Assembly (NCBI RefSeq): GCF_021130785.1
Contig: NW_025776787.1
Span: forward strand, 62,001 to 126,000
Direction: 5' to 3'
Length of the DNA stretch: 64,000 nt
Source: Homalodisca vitripennis
Lineage: Eukaryota; Arthropoda; Insecta; Hemiptera; Cicadellidae
Below the pieces are notes generated by a model. That model saw nothing but the letters and a program-made list of their open reading frames with translations. It was not told where the DNA came from and made no database searches. A program made the translations under genes and the position numbers. How positions within the stretch are numbered: position 1 is the stretch's first letter; each line of letters starts with the position of its first letter. This document shows positions 1 through 10,700 of this stretch, piece by piece.

Positions 1-484
1 AAAAATAAGAAACAGGAGAACTGTTTTTCGGGGGACAGTTTTTTATCCCAGAGTTTCGTACCCGAAAGCGGGATGCAACATTAATGGGATCTTCAGATCC
101 AGGATAAAGCCTAACCCAAGTAGGCCTAGAAATATTGGGCATAATTGGGATCTCAGGGCGTGCCAAGTGTTCAGCATTATCTGAATCATCACTGTCTAGG
201 AGGGGGCTTGCCCTAGGCTTACTTCTGTCCCTGATTTCCCTGTCACTGGCTTCAAGGTCTGATGAATCTGGCTCATAGTTGTCATCAGAGCCAGATGAAA
301 AATCAGTCAGTTCAGAATCACTGTCAGATAACATACCACCTAAGGACTGTACATCATCCTCTTGAAGACTAGGCCTAGCTCTGGATGTGCTGGGAACTGC
401 TTCTACATCAGAGTCAACAAAGTCACTCACATCAGTTTGAAAGAGTATGTCTCTTATGTCACTTGATCTACACGGATCATTCAT
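1..484 (-). CDS. piggyBac-like transposase, N-terminal part (runs off window)
   Basis: This frame is open from an ATG at 482-484 down to base 1, about 161 codons. The first 120 residues are acidic and Ser-rich (runs such as LSDSDSELTDFSSGSDD), as in piggyBac N-termini. The last visible residues include NSGIKNCPPKNSSPVSYF, which matches the entry to the DDE_Tnp_1_7 catalytic domain, where a hydrophobic-aromatic stretch follows 'SP..YF'. The catalytic aspartates would lie outside the window. No stop or frameshift is seen in this portion. Confidence 0.8.
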   Translation of the reverse strand, partial: MNDPCRSSDIRDILFQTDVSDFVDSDVEAVPSTSRARPSLQEDDVQSLGGMLSDSDSELTDFSSGSDDNYEPDSSDLEASDREIRDRSKPRASPLLDSDDSDNAEHLARPEIPIMPNISRPTWVRLYPGSEDPINVASRFRVRNSGIKNCPPKNSSPVSYF

Positions 485-726
485 TTCTAACAATTAGCAA
501 CTATATAACTACGAATTGATAACTGAGTCGCCAAATGCCAAAACAAGCTAAATCCACTCTGCAAGTTTTTTAGATAAATGCCAAAAACTGATTGCTTTTC
601 TCACATCCATTACATTTTTATGATTTTTGTTAAAAAAAAGGTTTAAAAAATTAGTTATATTGTTTTAAAATTGCTAAAAAATGGTACAAAAGTTATAATT
701 ACTGCAGCCGATTAAATATATGGCAT

Positions 727-846
727 AGCTTGTTTTGGAACAGTAACTATGATTTAGCTGCTTTTGGAAACTTACTCTCCGCCATTTGCTTTTTAACTTT
801 GGTTCCAAAACCAGTTAAATTGCGTTTACCATTCCAAAATAAGTTA
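727..846. repeat. T1 left subterminal repeat array
   Basis: Variants of AACTGGTTTTGGAACA occur at 727-742 and 756-771 in forward orientation, and at 801-816 and about 833-846 (weaker) in reverse. The same word recurs at the other end of T1. Arrays of this kind near both termini are usually transposase-binding sites; that role is inferred. Confidence 0.7.
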
Positions 847-1020
847 AAACAGAACCTTATATTATTAAATCCTTTTTTCTCAAAACATTGTAGCCTATAT
901 TATTAGGTAAAGTTAGGTTAGGATTAATGAACACAATCGTATTCATTTTCAATACAAAACCATGAATTTATTTATCTACAGAGTTTATAAAATAAATGTG
1001 TCGTTTATTAAAAATATTTT

Positions 1021-3282
1021 TCACTCAATCATAGGCTCATCCTCTTCATTTATTTCAAAATCATCATCATCATCTTCTTCGCCTTGATTGGTGGTAGGTA
1101 GCTGGAATAAGTCCTTGAAAAAACTTCAACTTTGGCTCCCGTTGCCAGTCATTTCCATAGTGGAGATTTAGCAAGCTTTTCACATCATTGATTTTTACTT
1201 GTTTCACTGGGTGTCCTTCTTGTATCACTCTCAAAACTGCATTGTCAAAATTTTTCCCCCTTTTCATTACTGACTTACTCTCGCCGATTTCAAATACATA
1301 GTTTGCTTCTCCTTGTACCAGGATGGAGTTTGGATTACTTTTACTTCTTGAAAAAATAAATTTCTTGGCCTTTTGAAATTGAACATGCCATTGTCCTGGT
1401 TTTTTTAGAACAGCATCGGTTAGAGTTTTCCAATCACTCACAGGGCAATCCGTCCCAAGTTTCACAACAGTACAGTGCTTTTCAATTATTTCAGTGTACT
1501 CATTGGGATTGTTGATTACACTCAGATCTTGAAATTTCCTTTCAAGTACTCCAAACACTCTATCAGGGGGAATGAAAGAATGGCCGACTACCGGAAAGAG
1601 TAGTACAACTTTAGTAACATGTTTAGGTGCATCATTCAGGAGCCAATGAGCAATCATACCGACAACAGTTGTGTTCTTGTTTTGGCCACCACAGCCGTCA
1701 GAGAAAAGTTTGACTGTGGTGACATTTTCCATGTTAGCGCTTGTTAACCTGTGGTAAACAGCAGATGCAATTTGACTGGACCCTTTTGCATACTGGTTTT
1801 CAGTCCAGAGGTAAGAAAAGGTGTTTTCTGAATTCAAGAGGACTTTAGAATGTCCCTCACAAATCACAAAATTATATAGATATAGCTGGCGCTTATAGTA
1901 TGCGGCTTGGTCCGGTATTTTAGGAAGGACAAGATTTTTCTGACAATCATAGCTCAGAATAAGCTCTTTATCATTATTTTCTTGCAAAAGTTTGTAGAAT
2001 TTGTCTGCACGGACTTTGTGGGCTTTTAGGTTTAGCTTTAGTGTTTCACGCTTGCCTGCATCTTTTTCTGTGGCTAGTTCACACTCAAGCCTTGTGCAGG
2101 TTGAACACTTATCAGTGTACGGAGCGTCAAAACCAATGTTAAAGTTCTCAGAAAAAAACCAGCCTGAAAAAGTCATACTCACACTTTAATTCTTCAGTTG
2201 GATGCTGCTCAATATACATTTTCCACATTTTTGTAATGTTTAAGCTCACTTGGAAGGTATTGCATATGCTTGTTTTTCGCTCTGCAATAGTGTTTTTGTA
2301 CTGGAATAAATGTTTTAATAAAAGATTTGATGCTGTCTTTCTTTATATTATATTTATCAACTTGGCGTGCTCCTCCACGAGTCTCCAAAGGTACGACGCC
2401 TGTTTCCAGGTACTTTTTGCAAATCAATTGCACTCGGTTTTTACTCTCTTGCAAAATTGTAAGTAGTGCTGCCCGACATACTTTAACATTCTCAGTTTTG
2501 TTGTTCCTCATTTTAGGTAAGAAAAAGTCAGTACTACTTACATTTCTTTTTGATTTGATACCTTCTGGAAGACGAGTCCTTTTTGCTGAGGAAAACAATG
2601 ACGTGCTGAAGAATAAAATTCTTCTTTGATTGAAGGTCAGCGTCTTTATAGTATTGCTGATGTATCTTTCTAACATCCTGCAGGGAAAGTTCTGCGCAGC
2701 GGTACTTACTTTTGGCCGAATGTTTACAACTAGGCATCTGTGGAAATCCCTTCGGGCGGTGTGTCTAAAACAAAATAGGGATTATTAGTTCTCCTATACC
2801 TTTAAAAAAATACTAACCTGTAATAAAAACAAATTATAGATCGCAAACGTTGTCAAAAACTGTTGTAGTTAAGTTAGGGCCTAAGCTGAATTACTTTAGG
2901 CTGGTTGAGATTAAGTAGTTTAGTTGCGGTTATAGGTTAGTTTAGTTGAGGTTAGGTTAGCTTAGTTTGAGGTTAGGTTATTTTAGTTCAAATGAGTGTT
3001 AAGATTAGGCTAGTTTAGTTTTCTTTACCAAATGTTGTTAACTTACCTAGCAACTTTTGCAACAGTTTTCTTCCATGCTCTTTCGTTTTTCTTCCTTTTC
3101 TTTGCCAAAGGGCCAGGCATCTCTTCTACCAACTCTACTTGTTCCACATTTTGTGGAGTTTCCACTGTTATGTCCATTATATTGACATTTTCTTGTTGAA
3201 CAATTACAACTTCAGCATTTATAATATCAATACCAACGCCTTCACTACCTTCTAAAATACCTCCTGTATGTTCAGCCTCCAT
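1021..3282 (-). pseudogene. T1 transposase, DUF7869-like, frameshifted
   Basis: Several minus-strand frames together form one protein. The first part is an acidic N-terminus ending in a Lys/Arg-rich stretch (3043-3282). Next come a Cys-containing segment with CKHSAKSKYRCAELS (2534-2737) and a helical middle (2209-2676). The C-terminal half (about 1110-2182) has CSTC and the motif FSDGCGGQNKN, and an acidic tail rich in Asp/Glu ends at 1021. The D-[GN]-C-[AG]-G-Q motif with a following VVGHSFIPPDRVFG is, from memory, typical of the arthropod family annotated DUF7869, probably an RNase-H-fold transposase. At least three or four single-base shifts separate the frames (near 2590, 2215, 2155 and 1110), so this copy is dead. 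A GTAAGT next to 3043 and an upstream TTTTAG near 2770 could mark an intron, but the phases miss by one base. Confidence 0.65.
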
Positions 3283-3509
3283 GTTTATGACACACAACAA
3301 ATCAGGAGCTTTTAAAATAATGTTAAATAATTGAGTGCTATTGCTTCTTATAACACTATTTTAGCCTTTGAAATTTAAAATTAGCCAACAAAATAAACAA
3401 TTAATTCAGAAGGAAAATGATCAGCAGTTCCCTATAGGAAAAGTCTTTTGGGATTTAACTTATTTTGACACAGAAACATGAAACATTGTAAGTTATTGTA
3501 GTTTGATAT

Positions 3510-3645
3510 AGCTGGTTTTGGAACATTGTCATCTGTGCAGATATGACTGTTTTTGGAACCGAATGGCTATAGGATATAACTGATTTTGGAACAACCTTCA
3601 CTTTTAAATATTAATTTTAAACAGTTTTTAACTGGTTTTGGAACA
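3510..3645. repeat. T1 right subterminal repeat array
   Basis: Near-copies of AACTGGTTTTGGAACA lie at 3510-3525, 3545-3560, 3578-3593 and 3630-3645, all in the same orientation. The right terminal repeat itself contains a diverged version. Together with the left array this gives at least eight copies in one 3.2-kb element. Confidence 0.75.
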
Positions 3646-4087
3646 TTTTGAAGTGACAAATCTGTAGCCTAGGTAATACAGAACTCAATGTCATCAATGT
3701 CAACTTTTTTAAATTTTGGATTTAGCCTGTTTTGGCATTTGGCGACTCAACTATATAGCAAAGAAAACAGCACAAAATACACTGTAAATCGTGAAATTTA
3801 CACTTTCGTATCTCAGCAACAACAAACAAGGCTTCACTGGAAACAACAGCTGATGAAAAACGATGTAGACTAATGTTCAACACAGACTACGAGAAATCCA
3901 AAGACCACTAAACACAATGTAAAACTCACGGGCTTTCGAACTGTATAGGTTATACTGCGATTTCACCGGTATTAGCGTCGTAAAATGAATTAAAGAGATG
4001 AATGTTCATAGTCGAAATTTTCGACAATGACGTTTAGTGAAAGTGTGAATCGTCGAAAATATCGACGATGGACGCTCAGAGGGTTAA

Positions 4088-4732
4088 ATAAACCTATTAA
4101 TTAATCCACATTTTATTTAGTTGTGCTTACTTTGTGTTAGTGCTATACCCACCGCTGTAACCGGCTTTTAGAACCGTTGAGTACTACAGAGTACGTTCAG
4201 TTCCAATAAAACCTTTTGTGGAGCAGTTTAAAAACACAAATATTCTTTGTAAACGATTCCTGCAACTGAACAAATCGTAAGCGATGTTAAGAAACTATGT
4301 AAATTTATAGTTACAGAGAACTGCATCTTCCAACAGTTGCGATCCGTTGCTTTTTGAAGTAGTCGCGACGCAACAGTTCTTTTCAATAGTTGCGTTGTCT
4401 GGCTGAAACTGTTGCGGAAGATTCCCGGGTTTTATCCATCCATTCCAACAAAAAAGCGGTTAAGAATCAGAAGAAAATTTGTTGTAGATTTATTAAAGTT
4501 GAAACTTGGATTTACTCGAAAAGTTTAATTGTGTATACTTGGAATAGATTTAAATGTTTATTTTCATTTTTAGAACAATGTGAAAAATAATTAGCTTAAA
4601 ATTGTGTAGTTGTTGACTGTTGTCATATTTGCTGTTTTTATAGGGTTATCTTTCCTTAATGCTTCAATTTTAGTGACGAAACTTAGTGTTGACTTGTTCT
4701 TGCGTTTCTATTGGTGAAATTTAATTGTTGTA
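4088..4732 (+). promoter_or_regulatory. Nup58 upstream region and 5' leader
   Basis: This 645-bp stretch separates the end of PB1 from the Nup58 ATG and must hold the promoter unless more 5' exons exist further out. I see no convincing TATA box. A cluster of GTTGCG-containing words lies at 4331-4421 in both orientations (AACAGTTGCG, CGCAACAGTT, ATAGTTGCG, AACTGTTGCGG). The outer pair forms an imperfect inverted repeat around ATCTTCC..AACAGTT. The transcription start cannot be placed from sequence alone. Confidence 0.35.
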
Positions 4733-4797
4733 ATGGCTGGATTTAGTTTTGGAACTCCAACTACGTCTGCACCATCATTTTCATTTGGAAGTAGCAC
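4733..4797 (+). CDS. Nup58: Nup58 exon 1
   Basis: This exon encodes [20 protein letters not shown] and ends two bases into a Thr codon before a consensus donor GTAAGT (4798). The ATG is the first in frame with the FG region, and the start MAGFSFG is typical of this nucleoporin. Confidence 0.9.
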
Positions 4798-7700
4798 GTA
4801 AGTGAAATAGGGTTACAACAATCCTTCTGAATTTTAGGTTAACCTTAGATTTGGTGCCATAGGGTAAATGCATCAGTAACACCAGTACTTTAAACCTAGA
4901 GTTGGAAAAGACATCCATTAGACAGAGTAAAAAAAAAACACATTAATTGCAAAATCGGTCACTAAACAATATATAAATTGCCTATTTTATTCTGAATAAA
5001 ATAGCCTAGAAGGGTAAACATTCCAGTAGTGGAAACATTTAGAGCACTAGGGGGTAGACTTTAATAAGCGGCCTAGCCTACATCGGTTATTTGTATCGAA
5101 CAATTATATATATATAATTCAACTTCGATTTGTAAAAAAATATAAAGGTTGTAATAAATTACTGTGACAAGAAGCATCTTGTACATTAATTTTACATAAA
5201 TTTAACCTAACATTACAAAAGATCAAAACCAACTTTGGCCTAGAATTAGTATCATGAAATCTTACAATATTTATGCTTGATAACATTGAGTAGGATAACC
5301 GCTTTTGTGAAATGAAGGAAAGAAGTCTCCCTATGGGTTACCAGGAACCAAACCCACATGTTGAAACCACTTAAACAAATCTCGTCAATTGTGAGAAATA
5401 TCTCTTAAAAACATATTTTCCTCATATTCATCACCATTTTTAAAGTCTCAAAATATTAGTTACTTCTTGTTGTTTATTGTTTACATTAAAATTTGGAATC
5501 ATGTGGTAAGTTAAATAAATTTTAATATTGAATTAAGCCTTCGGATAAAAACAATCAAACAACGAGTGTAGGCCGCACTAGATTATACACTTTTAAAAAT
5601 TCTTAAATGTTTACTTTAGCTACTTCACAATTTTTTTTTTTTTTTTCAAAGGGAAAAAGCTTAAAAATTAAATTTACCCTGAATCTGGCCTAGTTGGAAT
5701 TCCTATAATGGCGGGCACTACAGTTCATATTAGGTTTTTGTTCTTTATTAGCCTATATTCAAAATTAAGATAAGTAAAAAAAATCCAAAAGTAATGCCTT
5801 ATAGTGAATGAAATAATTGTATTTATTTCCTTTCAAAATATTCACAATGACATGGAAAAGGAATTTAATCCTGCAACTGCTTTAAGCAATTATTGATGCA
5901 TTAACTACATTTTCAAATGGTGAGGCTCTACATTCTCAAATGGTATCAAGGCCTAACTATGTTGTAATACGATCCCTCACAGCAAATCTATTTTTACTTT
6001 GTTTGAACTAAAACATAACTAAATTTAAAGATATAGATCTAAGGTTTTATATTATACTGTAAAACATTCTTTTGTTTCATTAAATTTGTCATTAGAACTT
6101 TGATGTTTACATTTCCGATTGTGATTTGTTCGTGTAATTGCTGAATACGCAAAAATTACTGTATGTTTGTTAAAATTCTCTGTTGAGAGTTTACGTTTGA
6201 TACGATTGTTTGTGTTGTTATTGGAAAGGGCGTATTCTTAGCTTTCAGAAACATTGTAGCCTGTAGGCAAATAAATGTTTATACAATAGTTGTTTGTAAA
6301 GATTATGTTTTGTAAAATCCTACAATGCCTAATGCGTTGAAAAGAGCGTTATTAAATTTTTTTACTCTATTGTTGTCTGGAAGTAGTGTAAATAATGTCA
6401 AAACAAAGAAGAACTTCTCTAAGCAACAGTATCGTCACAGAAGACGATGAACTATTATTTTATTTTTTTTCTGTTGCACAATCACCTACTCACCTCGTAC
6501 ACATTGTGTTGTTAGTGTTTTCTCGGTTGTTATTACACCATTGATCAATACATGTATTGTTTGCTATTTATTTGTATCTTTAGATATTTAAATTTTTTAG
6601 TGTGTATAAATAAATGTTTGTCGTGTTATATAAATTATTAAAGTAAAAAATTTGGATGTTTGGGTAAGGTTTTATGTGCAGGTTGGCCTATGTTTATATA
6701 GGTTCAATATGTTTATTGCCGAGTAAATAGTTTATCGTACATTTCACAATAAGTGTTAATTTGAGCAGTAGTGGCATTACGAATATACTGGGTAGTGAAT
6801 TAGAAGACAATGTTAGTTTGGTAGATATGGATGAAGTTTTATCTGACTTGGATGAACCATTACATATTTAATTACTTGTGCATGACATTGAAAATAATGA
6901 AGATAAAAATACAACGTTGTACAAATTTGTAAACTTATATAAATGTACTTTCTATAGGCCTATAAATAATTGTGGGTAAAAACAAAGTTGTTACCTAAAA
7001 AAGGTTACTGTCAATAAGGCCAGCATTGACCCCTTCTTTGAGATTTTTGGAATTTAAAGTTATAATTCAATGAGCAAAAAGCTTGAAATTTTTTTCAGCA
7101 AAAAATGGTGCTTGAGTAAAAATTTTACATTGGTGTTGTACATGCATTGTTTACAAAAAGTAAGAAAATGTTACATTGTTTGTAAAATTTTATAAATATA
7201 GATGGTTTTTTTTATTTATCGTTAATATAATAATTTTTTAGATTTAAAACCAGCAGAACTATTAACAGCTGACAATACACACAGCAGGTGCGCAAGGAAT
7301 AAAAACTGAATTTCGACCTCTGTTCACATTAATTCGCACAATACTGCAATTTTTTGTGGTGATATAGTTGATATGGTGCAAGACATTAACTACACTCAAA
7401 ATTTCTTAAATATAGTGTATTTATTATTTAAGATATCTCTTGCCAGAAGTTAGATTAACATGATGATTGTAGAGCAACTGGTGGGACTTCTGGATTTAAC
7501 TTTGGAGCTCAGCCTACCAACCCGACCACTACAACTTTGCAGTTCAGTGCTCCAGCTTCAACAGGTTAGAGACATTTTGATAATCATATGTGTCAATATT
7601 TCTTTAATTATTTAATCTAGAACTACATTGTGTTCATTACTGGTAAATAGTTTTAATTTAATTTATTTGAAACCATCTCTTTTTACGTGTAAGGCTATTA

Positions 7701-10700
7701 ATTTTAAATAATTGTTTAAACCTGTTAGTGGTAACCATTAAAATTTTTCAGTTGAAAACAATTAGTATATTGGCAGCCTACAAATGCTATTCTAAGCTAT
7801 TTTAAACCAAACTAGTTATTGCTGAACATATGAGATTCTATGCTTAGAAAAATATCATAAACTAGTGTTAACACACGAGTAGTCGTGCCCACATATTGGA
7901 CGCCAGAGGTCGCGTGTGAGCATTTTGCTCACGCACATTTTTTTAGTCTCCCATACCATAAAATGTTTCTATTAGCTTTCGATTTATTTATATATAATTA
8001 ATTGTGTTCAATATTTTTACTACGTATTTTGTTATTATTAATTATATTACAGTATATTTATTACTATACAGCCATTCTTTTGTTGCGGACGTGACAGTTA
8101 CACACCTTCTCATTAGAATAAAAATTAAAGTTTTTTTTTTTCTATAAATATTTAATACCAAGCAGATAGACAAATGTGTATACAATTTTCATCCTGAATA
8201 TAAAATACATAACATTATTTGTTTTAATGCCATATCTAATAGAGTTGGTGTTACGGACGTGACGTGAAAAGCACCTAGGTTCTGACATAGTATGACAACT
8301 GTTTAAAAGTCTGTTAATTATTTGAGAAATATGCAATTTAAAATTATCTGTGATAGTCTTAAGAAAATTTCCTACTGGGAAACATTAATGTCTAATCAGA
8401 AAACATTGGAAATAAAAAATAAAAAAATGTAAACATTGTTACGGACGTGACTGGGGTTTGTTACGGACGTGACAATAAAGTAAAATTTCTCATTAAAAAC
8501 CATTTATTTGACACAATGCACACTTTAACATATATTATATGTAATAATATAATTAATAATAATATAATCATGTAATATATGTGTGTGAGGGCTAAAATCG
8601 CCATGGGCGAGAGAAAAATCACCGTGAGTGGTGGAAAAACTAAGTACCTGATCTAAAACCTGAATAATGTAAAAAAATTACAAGAAGAATATTACTGACT
8701 AGTCAGTAACAATAAAATAATAATAGTAAATAAAATAATGACTAAATTGTCTTAGTGACAGAGCTTGACAAAAGTCCAAGTCCTAACTTTTACAGAGCAA
8801 CATCATTTTTAAACTGGTAAAGAATTCTACCTCCCTTGGTAATTATATCAGGTTTAGGCAAAATGCCAACGATCTGGTCACAAGATATAAAGCTTATGTC
8901 ATTTTCATTAGGCTTAAACGTAGATTTGCCTCCATAAGGTTCCATAAACATAACTTCAATTTCACGATCAGGCTGTACTTCTCCTTGAGTTACTGCCACA
9001 AAATTCAAAGTCTTTTTACCCGTGGTAAATGAGACGACAAGGTACACATCCAGCTTCAATTCATCAAATGTGTATGGAGCAGGTTTCGTTGTATTTTCTT
9101 CTTCTTCTTTAGAGCTGTCCTCAGAGTCAGTATACACATCCTTAAACCTATAGAAGCGGTCATGATCTTTTGTTAGAGTCATTGAACTAGAAGGGTTGTC
9201 TTCTTCTTCACTTGAAGGTTCATCACTTAAAGATTCTTCTACAATTGGAACTTTTAACATCAAATCAACCGATGTCTTACCAATGAGCATGTAGTTATCG
9301 TCATACCCCTGAAAGTGATGCATAGATTGTATTTTAGGTATCTCAATCAGGTTGTCCCATCTTTTAGTGAGGAGTGTTGCAACTGAATCTACTTCAGCCT
9401 GTGGGACAAATAAAATGACAGTCTCTTTGCACTTTACTTTGGCTGTCTCATAAAAATCATAAGGCGTGCTCACAAAACATTGCCTCCCTTGAACTTCCCT
9501 CCAGACAGTTCTCTTGACAGAACCTCCCACTCCATCAACTGCCCCTTTGCCGTGCCCCGAAGCAAAAAAATTCCACTCCAACGTAACTCCAAAATCTTTC
9601 TCAGCGTAGCAGACAATTGCGACATTATACCGGCTCTTAAATTGGCCTGCACAGTTGTCTGAAAAAACAATCAACTTATTTACTTGTGGAACTACTTCCT
9701 TAAATTTAACTATAATTGCCTTCATAAAAGCAAACACTGAGTTTTTGCTGTGTTTCAAGTCATCACTTATGACAGCAAAACTGTATACTTTGTCATTGTG
9801 CCAAATACAACAGGTAAATATTGTAGTTTGGTTATGAGCCCAGTGAGCGCTTTGAATTTCATCCTGTTGGATGATCGAATAATTTTCTGCAAAGTCTACT
9901 TGCATTACAGCACTTTTGGGGTTCTTGGTCAAAGATTTTTTACACTTCTCAAAGTATTGTGCCTGTACTCTTTTAATATATGTGTGCGTCTTAAATGCAG
10001 CTAGTTGACTGTTTAATGTTAAAACCATCCTCTTCAACGTTGTAGTATTTTCTACCAACTTAGGTCTATTATTTACTGTTTTCCACTCCTTCCACTTGAG
10101 CCTTTTATTCATATCAACATCAGAACTCAGCAGAGTCTCTAATTTTTGAATACAGTTCTCGCATTCATTTGTCATACAGGTCACTGATTCTGTATCACAA
10201 CAAACTGACCCTAAAAGCTCATTATGAGTTTTTGGGAATGCAGGATGAAATTTAGATATTGGTTCAATCAAGAACGAGAAGTTGGCGTGTTTAATGCAAA
10301 CACATACTGTATGGGGCATCTCACTTAAGGGCAGGATGTGTTTAGGCCGCAAGCTATAAAACTTAGATTTTGAAATCTTCTCGTCTGGATGCGAACTTTT
10401 AAACTGTTCATAAGCCTCTCTAATTCCCATAACCATATGGCGAATTTGGATCAGGCCCCGTTTCCCAGTAAGAGGGTCCTTTACAGATTTGACATCCCTT
10501 TTTCCTGGAGCCTGACGGCTAATCTCATCATTGTTAAAAAATTCAATCACGCTCTGTTTGCACTCTTCTGATAGTTGTCTTGATCCAGATTTTCTTGTTT
10601 TAAAAATATTTTTAACTATCTCAGGACCAAGGTTTTCATACATTAAACACTTAAAAACTGCACGTTTTTTTGACGGACTCTTAGGCAACAAAGCTTTTAC

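Larger units (their letters stand above)
525..3748 (-). mobile_element. DNA transposon T1 (4-bp TSD, about 32-bp TIRs)
   Basis: The termini are inverted repeats starting GAGTCGCCAAATGCC at 525 and ending as its complement at 3748; about 30 of the outermost 32 bases agree. They are flanked by a perfect 4-bp direct repeat AACT (521-524 and 3749-3752). The interior carries a broken transposase on the minus strand and arrays of a 16-bp subterminal repeat at both ends. A 4-bp duplication with a DDE-like protein is compatible with the Sola superfamily, but I cannot prove membership without a search. It sits in the 5' leader of PB1, so it inserted later than PB1. Confidence 0.85.
1..4083 (-). mobile_element. 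piggyBac-like DNA transposon PB1, left end outside window
   Basis: The right end is defined by ...CGCTCAGAGGG followed by TTAA at 4084-4087. A CCC-type terminus abutting TTAA is the piggyBac signature. The element reads on the minus strand: its transposase N-terminus lies at 1-484 and its 5' untranslated and terminal DNA at 3753-4083, where two near-palindromes rich in GTCGAAA/TTTCGAC occur (about 4012-4026 and 4047-4065). It is interrupted by another DNA transposon at 525-3748. Removing that insert and one AACT copy rejoins the 5' leader to the transposase ORF. The other terminus is not in the window, so length and integrity are unknown. Confidence 0.8.

Noticed and set aside
3043..3300. Separate small gene upstream of the T1 transposase
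   Set aside because: It lies inside the T1 termini on the same strand, ends at a donor-like site and fits the acidic-basic N-terminus of the same transposase.
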